NCBI GenBank assembly: GCA_030604545.1
Contig: JAUVVS010000018.1
Span: 1-12,785 of the forward strand
DNA: 12,785 nt
Reading direction: 5' to 3'
Origin: Deltaproteobacteria bacterium
GTDB taxonomy: Bacteria; Desulfobacterota; Desulfobacteria; Desulfobacterales; JAUVVS01
The notes beneath the pieces were generated by a model that saw nothing but the letters and a program-made list of their open reading frames with translations, ran no database searches and was not told the DNA's origin. This document shows, in pieces, positions 1 to 6,008 of this stretch; the first letter of the stretch is position 1, and each line of letters starts with the position of its first letter. Position numbers and translations under genes: made by a program.

Positions 1-227
1 CAAAGAGCAAAGGCAAAGCCCTTCGATCTGCTCTTATTTCTCCTGATGTGTCTGTTTGTAATGATTGCCTTCGTGAGCTTTTCGACCCGGCAGACCGTCG
101 CTATCAATACCCATTTATAAATTGCACAAACTGTGGACCCAGGTATACCATCATAAATGATATTCCATATGATCGGCCCAAGACCTCGATGAAGCATTTT
201 AAAATGTGTAAAAGGTGTCAGGCCTGA
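1..227 (+). pseudogene. hypF: hypF-like carbamoyltransferase fragment, truncated inside the zinc-finger domain
   Basis: The reading frame is open from base 3 to a TGA at 225-227; its start lies outside the window. The translation shows the HypF zinc-finger signature: CNDC, 18 residues, CTNC, 24 residues, CKRC, with the conserved segments PDVSVCNDC, DPADRRYQYPF, NCTNCGPRYTII and PYDRPKTSM. HypF makes the carbamoyl group that becomes the CN ligand of NiFe hydrogenases. The family pattern is Cx2C-x18-Cx2C-x24-Cx2C-x18-Cx2C. Here the frame ends two residues after the third CxxC, so the fourth CxxC, the YrdC-like domain and the Kae1-like catalytic domain (hundreds of residues) are missing. I found no continuation of the family in the other frames downstream. 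The identity is sure; whether it is a decayed gene, a deliberate short form or an assembly effect is not. With the usual length near 750 residues, a pseudogene is the best call. Confidence 0.85.
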
Positions 228-240
228 GAAACACTATCCC

Positions 241-275
241 TGAAAACTGAACACTGAAACCTGAAGCCTAAAGAA
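241..275 (+). repeat. Heptanucleotide tandem repeat, TGAAMCC-like, five units
   Basis: Five consecutive 7-mers can be read directly: TGAAAAC, TGAACAC, TGAAACC, TGAAGCC, TAAAGAA. They begin 13 bases after the premature stop of the hypF fragment. The unit is close to the TGAACCC heptads at 3573-3616, but no inverted partner arm is seen nearby. It is probably a solo end of the same class of intergenic element. Confidence 0.6.
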
Positions 276-350
276 ATGGTACAGCTTCTTATACATTCTA
301 TGCAATGTTATTTTGGAATCACCATACTAGAGAAGGGAGGGGCAAGCATA

Positions 351-3245
351 TCAAGCTTTATTTTCCATAAAATAATTCCAAATTTCTTTGACTTTTTTCC
401 GCAGATCGCCAAATTTATCTTCAGGGACTATGGGGCTTCTCTCTTGGAGGCTGAGTTTATGAGCAGCTGCTCGGTAGATTAAGTAGGCTTCCCTTAGAAA
501 GTAAGCAGTATATTCGTCAATAATACCTGTTTCAGCCAGGGTTTGAAGAAGACGGACATTGTCGGTCCAATTTAAGAGTTCGGCATATTCATTCGACTTT
601 AAGAGTACCAGGTACTGAACAATGAATTCTATGTCAACAATTCCACCTTTATCCTGTTTGAGATCAAAAGAGCCCTGTATGCGTTTTAAAAGTTCTTTGC
701 GTATACGTTCGCGCATGTTCTTTATTTCTTTTCGGAGTTTGGATTTGCTGCGTGGACGAGCAAGCACCTCAATTCTAATTTGTGCAAAACGCTCTGTCAC
801 ACGGCTATCTCCGCTTACGGCTCTTGCCTTTATGAGGGCCTGATGTTCCCATGTCCAGGCTTTTTCTACCTGATAATCTCTAAATGCCTCAATATGACTG
901 ACAATAAGGCCGGAACTTCCGCTTGGGCGTAATCTCATATCAGTTTCATATAGAACTCCAGCAGATGTATGGGCAGTTAAAATATGAATTACTCTTTGAC
1001 CCAGACGAGCAAAGAACTGGGCATTGTCTATTGGATTTTTATTACCTACTGTCCGGCCTTCACTCCCTGCATGAAGAAATACCAGATCAAGATCAGAATC
1101 ATACCCGAGTTCAAGACCGCCTAATTTCCCATAGGATATAACAACGAATCCTCTGTCGCATTTCTTTCCGTTTAAAAAACAAATAGGCTCTCCATGTTTT
1201 TCAACTAGGTGACTCCAGGACAACTCGAGAGCCTTATTTAAGATCGTTTCCGCAATGTCGGAAAGATGGTCACTGACTTTCATTAAAGGGAAGTTGCCGG
1301 CAACATCGGCGGCAGCAACCCGCAGGATATTAATTTGTTTGAAAATACACAGCTCTTCGACTTGATATTCAAGATCGTAAGGGGACAGATGTTCGAATCG
1401 TTGATGCAACTCTTTTTTAAGTTCGATTTTTTGGGGAGGAATATAAAGTGTGCGCGGATCAAGAAGCTCATCTAGTAGTACAGGGTGTTGAGCTAAAAAG
1501 GATATAATCCATGGGCTGGTATTTGCAAGTTTTATAAGATGGGAAAGTACGTTTGGATTCTCCAACAAAAGTGATATATAGCAGGTTCGCCGTTCAATGG
1601 TCTTGATCAGGTCTATTATACGGTTCAAGACAGGGAGAGGCTGTTCTGATTTGCCAATTTCTTTAAGCACAAGCGGTATCAGTTTGTCGAGACGTTCACG
1701 ACCTTCGCTGCTAAGAGCCCGTGTTTCCGGATCATTACGTAGATAATCTAATAATCGAAACACCTTGTCCGGGCTGTCAAATCCGGTAGCGGAAAGCACC
1801 TCATGCCCTTGCTCATCTTCTTTAGAATCCTGCCACACTACTCTCAATTCGTTGTAAATTTTATCGGTTTGGTCATCTGGGCTTTCTGAATCTTTAATTT
1901 CAAGCAAATTTTTAAAATGATCATGAACACTTTCCATGTATTTTTTTAGATTCAATGAAAAAGATTCCCAGTTTGAAAAGCCCATGGATGCTGCAAGGCG
2001 GACTCTTTCAAGAGGATCGGACGGAAGGTTATGGGTTTGCTGATCAGAGAATTCCTGCAAACGGTGTTCCACGTTGCGCAAAAACTCGTATGCTTTTTTA
2101 AGTTCATTATATACATCCTGGGGAATATATTTTTCTTGGGAGAGAATCGATAAAATTTTAAGAATAGGTCGATCCTGAAGAACCGGCACTACCCCGCCGC
2201 GTATAAGCTGAAAAATCTGTCCAAAAAATTCTATCTCACGTATTCCGCCGGGGCCGAGTTTAACATTACCTTTCATTCCTTTATGTTTGATTTCAAGGGA
2301 AATCCTCTGCTTCATGTCTCTTAAGGATTCAAAGACGCCAAAGTCTAAGTATCTTCGATAAACAAAGGGTTTAAGCCTTTCCAGAAGGTGTTTACCGGCG
2401 TTTTTGTCGCCGGCAACAACTCTTGCTTTGATCCAAACGTAACGCTCCCATTCTCGCCCAAAAAGCTGGTAGTAATGTTCCATATTATCAAAGCTCATTA
2501 CGAGTGGACCGTTTTCACCATCGGGACGAAGACGCATATCGACGCGAAAGACAATACCTTCATGAGTGGTTGACCCGATAACGCTTATAATTCTATGACA
2601 AAGGCGTAGAAAAAATTCATCATTGCTGATCGTTTTTGCTTTTCCTTTTGTATTACCGTTCTCTGGATAGGTAAAAATCAGGTCAACATCAGAAGAAAAG
2701 TTGAGTTCCCGACCACCAAGCTTGCCCATCCCGATAATGACAAGCTGTTGGCGTGAACCATCGGACCCGGTAGGAACGCCGAATTCTGAACATTGCCGTT
2801 TATAAAGAAGTGAAAGCGTTTGCTCTATGCAAGAATCGGCAAAAGATGATAGATCAGCCATGGTTTCTGAAAGATTCGACCAGCCCGCAAGGTCGCGCCA
2901 GGCAATCCTCACCATTTCACGGTGACGAACTCTGCGAAGAATACTGCCAAGTTTTACATCTTCGTCTGCCTCCAAAAAAGAAGTTTTGAGCTTATTATGG
3001 TATTCATCCTTATTATATCGTCTTTGGAGATCACGACTTTCGACAAGACTTGCCAGCATTTCGGGATCACGGATGCAGCTTCTTGAGATAAAATCACTAA
3101 AGGAAAAGACCCGTTTTAATACCGAAATAAATTCATCGTCATACGGCAGTTTTATGTTTGATTCTTCGGCTGCAGTGCAAAATTCTTCCCATTTAGTTTT
3201 TGCAATTTTCCACAGTTCTTTTGGAAGATTATTATTATTAGTCAT
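351..3245 (-). CDS. glnE: Bifunctional glutamine synthetase adenylyltransferase / adenylyl-removing enzyme
   Basis: 964-residue cytosolic enzyme that adds AMP to, or removes it from, the catalytic tyrosine of glutamine synthetase in response to PII protein and glutamine, so it tunes nitrogen assimilation. Both halves of the GlnE duplication are visible. The N-terminal nucleotidyltransferase has GMGKLGGRELNFSSDVDLIF near residues 171-191 (the deadenylylase half in the family). The C-terminal one has YGKLGGLELGYDSDLDLVF near 704-722 (the adenylylating half). Each has the paired acidic residues DxD expected for metal binding (DVD and DLD). GPGGIREIEFFGQIFQL and KGGIVDIEFIVQYLVLL are the matching helical motifs after each catalytic domain. 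Length agrees with the family (about 945-1000). The ATG is preceded on the minus strand by a weak ACAGG site 6 bases away. The gene stands alone, facing away from the deaminase and infC cluster. Confidence 0.96.
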   Translation of the reverse strand: MTNNNNLPKELWKIAKTKWEEFCTAAEESNIKLPYDDEFISVLKRVFSFSDFISRSCIRDPEMLASLVESRDLQRRYNKDEYHNKLKTSFLEADEDVKLGSILRRVRHREMVRIAWRDLAGWSNLSETMADLSSFADSCIEQTLSLLYKRQCSEFGVPTGSDGSRQQLVIIGMGKLGGRELNFSSDVDLIFTYPENGNTKGKAKTISNDEFFLRLCHRIISVIGSTTHEGIVFRVDMRLRPDGENGPLVMSFDNMEHYYQLFGREWERYVWIKARVVAGDKNAGKHLLERLKPFVYRRYLDFGVFESLRDMKQRISLEIKHKGMKGNVKLGPGGIREIEFFGQIFQLIRGGVVPVLQDRPILKILSILSQEKYIPQDVYNELKKAYEFLRNVEHRLQEFSDQQTHNLPSDPLERVRLAASMGFSNWESFSLNLKKYMESVHDHFKNLLEIKDSESPDDQTDKIYNELRVVWQDSKEDEQGHEVLSATGFDSPDKVFRLLDYLRNDPETRALSSEGRERLDKLIPLVLKEIGKSEQPLPVLNRIIDLIKTIERRTCYISLLLENPNVLSHLIKLANTSPWIISFLAQHPVLLDELLDPRTLYIPPQKIELKKELHQRFEHLSPYDLEYQVEELCIFKQINILRVAAADVAGNFPLMKVSDHLSDIAETILNKALELSWSHLVEKHGEPICFLNGKKCDRGFVVISYGKLGGLELGYDSDLDLVFLHAGSEGRTVGNKNPIDNAQFFARLGQRVIHILTAHTSAGVLYETDMRLRPSGSSGLIVSHIEAFRDYQVEKAWTWEHQALIKARAVSGDSRVTERFAQIRIEVLARPRSKSKLRKEIKNMRERIRKELLKRIQGSFDLKQDKGGIVDIEFIVQYLVLLKSNEYAELLNWTDNVRLLQTLAETGIIDEYTAYFLREAYLIYRAAAHKLSLQERSPIVPEDKFGDLRKKVKEIWNYFMENKA

Positions 3246-3410
3246 TAAAAACCTGTACCGAATATATTTGCAATAGTTTATCCATAACCCTTTATATTCT
3301 CAAAGATATTTTTTTTCAATATTTTTCAAGTATTGCGAAAACAAAATAATATAGACAGCACAAGGAGAAAAAAGATGTGCCTAAATCTTACTTTCGTGGT
3401 ATAGAATAAG

Positions 3411-3626
3411 CTTAAGAGGTAATAGTTCACCGTTCAGAGGTTCAGGGTTCAGGGTTTACAATTTTTTCATATTTTTGCTTTTAATCTCAGTGCAAGCTCG
3501 CTCGGCTAATTTTAAGGCTCGAATGAATTCTGCATTAGATTCAAAATCAAAAGCTTTAACTACCTTAACGGTTGAACTATGAACCCTGAACCTCTGAACC
3601 CTGAACCCGTGAACGATTACCTTAAG
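3411..3626. repeat. Intergenic element with long inverted heptad-repeat arms
   Basis: The left arm (3411-3457) and right arm (about 3573-3626) are inverted copies. Both start from the outer CTTAAG and run through GTAAT-GTTCAC into repeated GTTCAGG units, read as TGAACCC units on the other strand (TGAACTA, TGAACCC, TGAACCTC, TGAACCC, TGAACCCG, TGAACGA from 3573). The arms differ by small indels of a base or two, and the repeat phase is 7 or 8. The core (3458-3572) is A+T-rich and holds a minus-strand coding relic, listed separately. The layout is like a small non-autonomous mobile element. The upstream part of this glnE-deaminase gap (3246-3410) is A+T-rich and holds no gene I can support. Confidence 0.65.
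3456..3572 (-). pseudogene. Relic resembling a four-helix-bundle (S23 / 23S rRNA intervening-sequence) protein
   Basis: On the minus strand this core of the repeat element reads open for 38 codons to a TAA at 3456-3458. It includes the segment SNAEFIRALKLAERACTEIK. From memory, four-helix-bundle proteins of the 23S rRNA IVP/S23 family carry a similar helix, SNAEFIRFL-IAKGSCAELR, so the pattern SNAEFIR-L--A---C-E is shared. There is no ATG, GTG or TTG in frame: the frame continues upstream into the right heptad arm until a stop, without a start codon. It also lacks the rest of the fold (family length about 115-130 residues). I read it as a decayed fragment. The match rests on about 20 residues recalled by eye, so a chance likeness is possible. 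Confidence 0.35.
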
Positions 3627-3650
3627 AGTTCACCACTGAAAGACACGGAA
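3623..3650 (+). repeat. Dispersed 28-nt intergenic repeat, copy 1
   Basis: This segment, overlapping the outer edge of the heptad element and ending just before the deaminase ribosome site, matches the reverse complement of 10335-10362 at 25 of 28 positions. Its recognisable part is CCACTGAAAGACACGGAA. A weaker relative lies at 5966-5995 on the minus strand. The right end of this copy (GGAAAGAG, 3648-3655) supplies the Shine-Dalgarno of the downstream gene. Confidence 0.65.
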
Positions 3651-3658
3651 AGAGTATA

Positions 3659-4159
3659 ATGGATTATCAACACTTTATGGAAAAAGCGTTGGATCAGGCA
3701 AAAATGGCGTTATCTGCCGGTGAGTTCCCTGTAGGATGCGTAATGGTTTATGAAGATAAAATTATTGTAGACGGTTATCGAAAGGGCACAACTAAGGAGT
3801 CCGTAAATGAAATTGATCATGCCGAAATGTTGACATTAAGGCGTCTTATCGATCTTGAGAAGAATAAAGATAAAAATAAAATAACTCTTTTTTGTACTTT
3901 AGAACCTTGCCTGATGTGTTTTGGCGCCATTCTATTAAGTGGTATCGGTGAAATTGTATATGCTTATGAAGATGTAATGGGAGGAGGAACAGGGTGTAAT
4001 TTGTCCAAGCTGAACCCTTTGTACAAAAATCGTAAGGTTTCAATTGTTTCGAATATACTACGCCAAGAGAGTTTGGAACTTTTTAAGGTATATTTTGCAA
4101 ACCAGGTAAATACTTATTGGAAGGGAAGCCTATTGGCCAAACATATACTAAATCAATAG
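3659..4159 (+). CDS. Zinc-dependent nucleoside/tRNA adenosine deaminase-like protein (TadA-related)
   Basis: 166-residue cytidine/deoxycytidylate deaminase-fold protein. The zinc and catalytic signature is complete: HAEM near residues 44-47 (zinc His and proton-shuttling Glu) and TLEPCLMC near 80-87 (two zinc Cys). Also present are FPVGCVMVYED at the front and GAILLSGIGEIVYAYED after the Cys pair, as in COG0590. TadA converts the wobble adenosine of tRNA-Arg to inosine. However, the region before the His (GYRKGTTKESVNEID) lacks the Asn of TadA's G-x-N motif that contacts the base, and the usual DPTAHAE is DHAE here. A free-nucleoside or unknown substrate is therefore possible, so no symbol is given. 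The start is backed by GGAAAGAG ending 4 bases before the ATG. It sits just upstream of the infC leader on the same strand. Confidence 0.75.
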   Translation: MDYQHFMEKALDQAKMALSAGEFPVGCVMVYEDKIIVDGYRKGTTKESVNEIDHAEMLTLRRLIDLEKNKDKNKITLFCTLEPCLMCFGAILLSGIGEIVYAYEDVMGGGTGCNLSKLNPLYKNRKVSIVSNILRQESLELFKVYFANQVNTYWKGSLLAKHILNQ

Positions 4160-4206
4160 CCTGATTGAGAAGTTACTTTTTCCCCTTGTAAACTATTATA
4201 TTTTAC

Positions 4207-4235
4207 TTGCATTTTTTACTTGCATTTCTTAATAT
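4207..4235 (+). promoter_or_regulatory. Candidate sigma-70-type promoter for the infC operon
   Basis: TTGCAT at 4207-4212 and TAATAT at 4230-4235 are separated by 17 bases, in an A+T-rich stretch upstream of the infC leader ORF. The match to consensus is moderate (3 of 6 and 4 of 6). The TTTACTTGCATTT motif is directly repeated (about 4202-4214 and 4217-4229), so the second copy could serve as an alternative -35. This is inference only. Confidence 0.3.
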
Positions 4236-4287
4236 CGTTGTATATCCACTATTGAATTTCCTTTTCTTCTTCTGTTTGGGGAGGCAA

Positions 4288-4335
4288 ATGAAAGTTGATG
4301 GGTTCGAATATTTTGCGGATTCATTAAAAAAATAA
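4288..4335 (+). CDS. 15-codon leader ORF upstream of infC
   Basis: ATG at 4288 is preceded by a strong Shine-Dalgarno, GGGGAGG, at 4278-4284 with normal spacing. The frame encodes MKVDGFEYFADSLKK and ends in TAA at 4333-4335, 30 bases before the infC start and in the same frame. It has two Phe and one Tyr, far fewer than the Phe-rich pheM leader of E. coli, so a classical Phe attenuator is not evident. I do not recognise the peptide. The strong ribosome site and the position suggest a translated leader that could influence access to the infC ribosome site. A chance ORF cannot be excluded. Confidence 0.45.
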   Translation: MKVDGFEYFADSLKK

Positions 4336-4365
4336 CAACAAATTATTGTATGAGGAGGTGAAAAC

Positions 4366-4896
4366 ATAGCTATATCAAAAAGATCAAGTAGATTTTATAG
4401 AACAAATGTTAATAAAAACATAAAAGCAAAAAATGTTAGAGTAATAGATCCTGATGGTAACCAGATTGGCGTTATCCCGACCTATAGGGCTCTTGCAACT
4501 GCCGCTGATTTTGGTCTTGACCTGGTTGAAATTTCTCCTAATGCAGATCCTCCAGTCTGTAAGATAATGGATTATGGTCGGTATAAATATGAACAGACAA
4601 AGAAGCAACAGGAAGCAAAAAAGAAACAAAGCACCTTTCAGGTCAAAGAGATAAAGGTACGTCCGAAGACGGGTGATCACGACCTGCAGATAAAAATCGG
4701 TCATATAAAAAGGTTTATTGCTAAAAGGGACAAGGTTAAGGTAACTGTCATTTTCAGGGGTCGAGAAATTACACTTTCAGGGCTTGGGAAGGATTTGCTG
4801 GAAAGAATTGTTGAGGCAACTGAGGAAATTGCAGCCGTAGAGCAACAACCCAAATTTGAGGGCCGCACAATCGTTATGATCCTGGCGCCAAAGTAA
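4366..4896 (+). CDS. infC: Translation initiation factor IF-3, starting at AUA
   Basis: IF3 binds the 30S subunit, prevents premature 50S joining and rejects wrong start codons. The frame gives 176 residues, the family length. The N-terminal domain has RTNVNKNIKAKNVRVIDPDG and LDLVEISPNADPPVCKIMDYG. After the lysine-rich linker (KKQQEAKKKQ) the C-terminal domain has FQVKEIKVRPKTGDHDLQIK and ends GRTIVMILAPK. The first ATG in frame (4567) would delete the whole N-terminal domain. Upstream there is no ATG, GTG or TTG in frame before a TGA at 4351-4353. AGGAGGT at 4353-4359 lies 6 bases before ATA at 4366, giving MAISKRSSRFYRTN. A second ATA at 4372 is less well spaced. E. coli infC uses AUU, which lets IF3 repress its own translation; AUA would fit the same logic. 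It is the first gene of the infC-rpmI-rplT-pheS-pheT cluster; thrS is not upstream. Confidence 0.95.
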   Translation: MAISKRSSRFYRTNVNKNIKAKNVRVIDPDGNQIGVIPTYRALATAADFGLDLVEISPNADPPVCKIMDYGRYKYEQTKKQQEAKKKQSTFQVKEIKVRPKTGDHDLQIKIGHIKRFIAKRDKVKVTVIFRGREITLSGLGKDLLERIVEATEEIAAVEQQPKFEGRTIVMILAPK

Positions 4897-4964
4897 TTAT
4901 AAAATATTTGTTTCTTACCACGAAGGTCTAAAAGTCAAGCTGGTTATTCATGTGCTTTTACTAA

Positions 4965-5003
4965 GGTGGCGTGAGTTAATAATTATTGGTTGCTCACGCC
5001 ATC
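4965..5003 (+). promoter_or_regulatory. Hairpin between infC and rpmI
   Basis: An 11-bp stem, GGTGGCGTGAG (4965-4975) with CTCACGCCATC (4993-5003), has one G-U pair and a 17-base loop. It ends 29 bases before the rpmI ATG. No run of T follows, so it is not a plain terminator. In other bacteria ribosomal protein L20 represses this operon by binding structured mRNA near infC/rpmI. This hairpin is in the right place for such control or for mRNA processing, but no L20-site sequence is recognised. Confidence 0.4.
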
Positions 5004-5032
5004 TAAGTTTGAAATAAAAGGGGAATATAAAA

Positions 5033-5230
5033 ATGCCAAAGATAAAGACAAATAGGGCTGCGGCAAAACGTTTTAGGAAAACGGGAACAGGGAAAATTGT
5101 TTTTTCAAAATCCCATGCCAGTCATATGTTAACAAAAAAAACCAGAAAGCGTAAAAGGTCTTTAAGAAAAAGCCAAATTATTGATAAATCAAATAAAAAG
5201 AATGTAAAATTGCTTCTTCCCAATGGATAG
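5033..5230 (+). CDS. rpmI: 50S ribosomal protein L35
   Basis: 65-residue, very basic protein of the large ribosomal subunit. The start MPKIKTNRAAAKRFRKTGTG and the middle KSHASHMLTKKTRKRKRSLR are the L35 family signature; the length is normal (about 65). AAGGGGA at 5018-5024 provides a good ribosome site 8 bases before the ATG. It follows infC by 136 bp and precedes rplT by an unusually long 326 bp. Confidence 0.97.
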   Translation: MPKIKTNRAAAKRFRKTGTGKIVFSKSHASHMLTKKTRKRKRSLRKSQIIDKSNKKNVKLLLPNG

Positions 5231-5283
5231 TATCTTAAGTATGAATTTTGTGTTTTTTATGGCAAAAAATTTTAACCGGTACC

Positions 5284-5458
5284 AAGGGATTGCAGATTGC
5301 AGATTGATGATTTTAGATTTATGGAAGTCGCTCGCGCAGCGCAGGCGCTTGCGCCGCGTGTCACTCCGCTGTTTTGAATAAAAATGGAAAAATTCCTTAA
5401 ATCTTAAATCTTAAATCTTAAATCTTCAATTCAAACGATCTGCAATCTACAATCCCTT
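5284..5458. repeat. Inverted heptad-repeat element between rpmI and rplT
   Basis: The left end, 5284-5304, pairs with 5438-5458 at 20 of 21 positions (AAGGGATTGCAGATTGCAGAT against the inverted copy). Both arms are built from 7-mers. Left: AAGGGAT, TGCAGAT twice, TGATGAT, TTTAGAT. Right: CTTAAAT four times exactly (5396-5423), CTTCAAT, TCAAACG, ATCTGCA, ATCTACA, ATCCCTT, making nine heptads without a break. The core (about 5325-5372) is G+C-rich with short palindromes (for example GGCGC-TT-GCGCC) and contrasts with the A+T-rich arms. No coding content is recognised. The arrangement matches the element at 3411-3626 although the heptad sequence differs. Confidence 0.65.
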
Positions 5459-5465
5459 AGTTACG

Positions 5466-5502
5466 GCCCGTCCGCCTCACTCCGCTTGGCAGGAGGGCGG
5501 GC
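5466..5502 (+). repeat. G+C-rich hairpin upstream of rplT
   Basis: GCCCGTCCGCC (5466-5476) can pair with GGAGGGCGGGC (5492-5502), with one G-T pair and one mismatch, around a 15-base loop. The loop contains TCACTCCGCT, which also occurs at 5361-5370 in the core of the neighbouring repeat element, so the two may share an origin. No T-run follows, so it is not a standard terminator. With the element it fills the rpmI-rplT gap; no gene is seen there. Confidence 0.4.
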
Positions 5503-5556
5503 TTGTCCGGGTTAGGTGGATAGATTGTATTTTTAATTCTTACAAAGGAAAAAATT

Positions 5557-5907
5557 ATGCGTGTAAAAAGAGGTTATAAAGCAAGAAAACGCCGAAAAAA
5601 GGTTTTAAAACTGGCCAAAGGTTATCGTGGAGGCCGCAGCAAATTATTCCGCACTGCTGCAGACGCCGTAGACAAAGCACTCATGTATGCTTATCGGGAT
5701 CGCAAAGCTCGTAAGCGTGATTTCCGGAAACTATGGATCATAAGAATTAATGCTGCAGCGCACATGAATGATCTAAGCTACAGCAAACTCATGCATGGGT
5801 TAAAGCTTGCAAACATTGAGATTGACCGCAAAGTCCTTGCAGAGTTGGCAATATCAGATCCTTCCGGTTTTACTCAAATAGCAAACTTGGCGTCGCAGCA
5901 GCTCTGA
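5557..5907 (+). CDS. rplT: 50S ribosomal protein L20
   Basis: 116-residue basic protein that binds 23S rRNA early in 50S assembly and, in studied bacteria, represses its own operon. The N-terminal extension MRVKRGYKARKRRKKVLKLAKGYRG and the segment RDRKARKRDFRKLWIIRINAA are the family signature. The C-terminal half (MNDLSYSKLMHGLKLANIEIDRKVLAELA) is also complete, and the length is normal (about 115-120). AAAGGA at 5544-5549 lies 7 bases before the ATG. It is followed by pheS after about 100 bp. Confidence 0.98.
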   Translation: MRVKRGYKARKRRKKVLKLAKGYRGGRSKLFRTAADAVDKALMYAYRDRKARKRDFRKLWIIRINAAAHMNDLSYSKLMHGLKLANIEIDRKVLAELAISDPSGFTQIANLASQQL

Positions 5908-5938
5908 GACTGGATGCCGGATATTTAAATTAGACAGG

Positions 5939-5955
5939 ATTTAACCCGGTTAAAT
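5939..5955. other. 17-bp perfect palindrome between rplT and pheS
   Basis: ATTTAACC and GGTTAAAT flank a single C, giving a perfect 8+1+8 inverted repeat. The one-base centre is too tight for a stable hairpin, so if functional it is more like a protein-binding site. No regulator is suggested by the sequence, and chance is possible in A+T-rich DNA. Confidence 0.35.
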
Positions 5956-5965
5956 AAAATTTATA

Positions 5966-5995
5966 TTCTCTTTGTGCTTAGTGGCTGAATAGTTA
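5966..5995 (-). repeat. Degenerate relative of the dispersed intergenic repeat
   Basis: Read on the minus strand this contains TTCAGCCACTAAGCACAAAG. It aligns loosely, with small gaps, to copies 3623-3650 and 10335-10362 (shared TTC-CCACT-AA-G-CAC). It ends just upstream of pheS. The match is weaker than that between the other two copies. Confidence 0.35.
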
Positions 5996-6008
5996 CGGTT
6001 TAAGGAAA

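Noticed and set aside
276..482. Short plus-strand ORF of 68 codons overlapping the end of glnE
   Set aside because: It is antisense to glnE for most of its length, has no recognisable ribosome site or protein family, and looks like a shadow frame.
3375..3404. Nine-codon ORF (MCLNLTFVV) with AAGGAG upstream
   Set aside because: Too short to support, not near a regulated gene in an attenuator position, and likely by chance in A+T-rich DNA.
4384..4704. Minus-strand ORF of 106 codons opposite infC
   Set aside because: It lies antisense to infC and its translation shows no family; the infC frame is certain.
4567..4896. ATG at 4567 as the infC start
   Set aside because: It would remove the complete N-terminal domain of IF3, whose family residues are readable upstream in the same frame.
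5396..5458. CRISPR-like array
   Set aside because: The units are 7 bases, contiguous and without spacers, and no cas gene is present; it is a simple tandem repeat within an inverted element.
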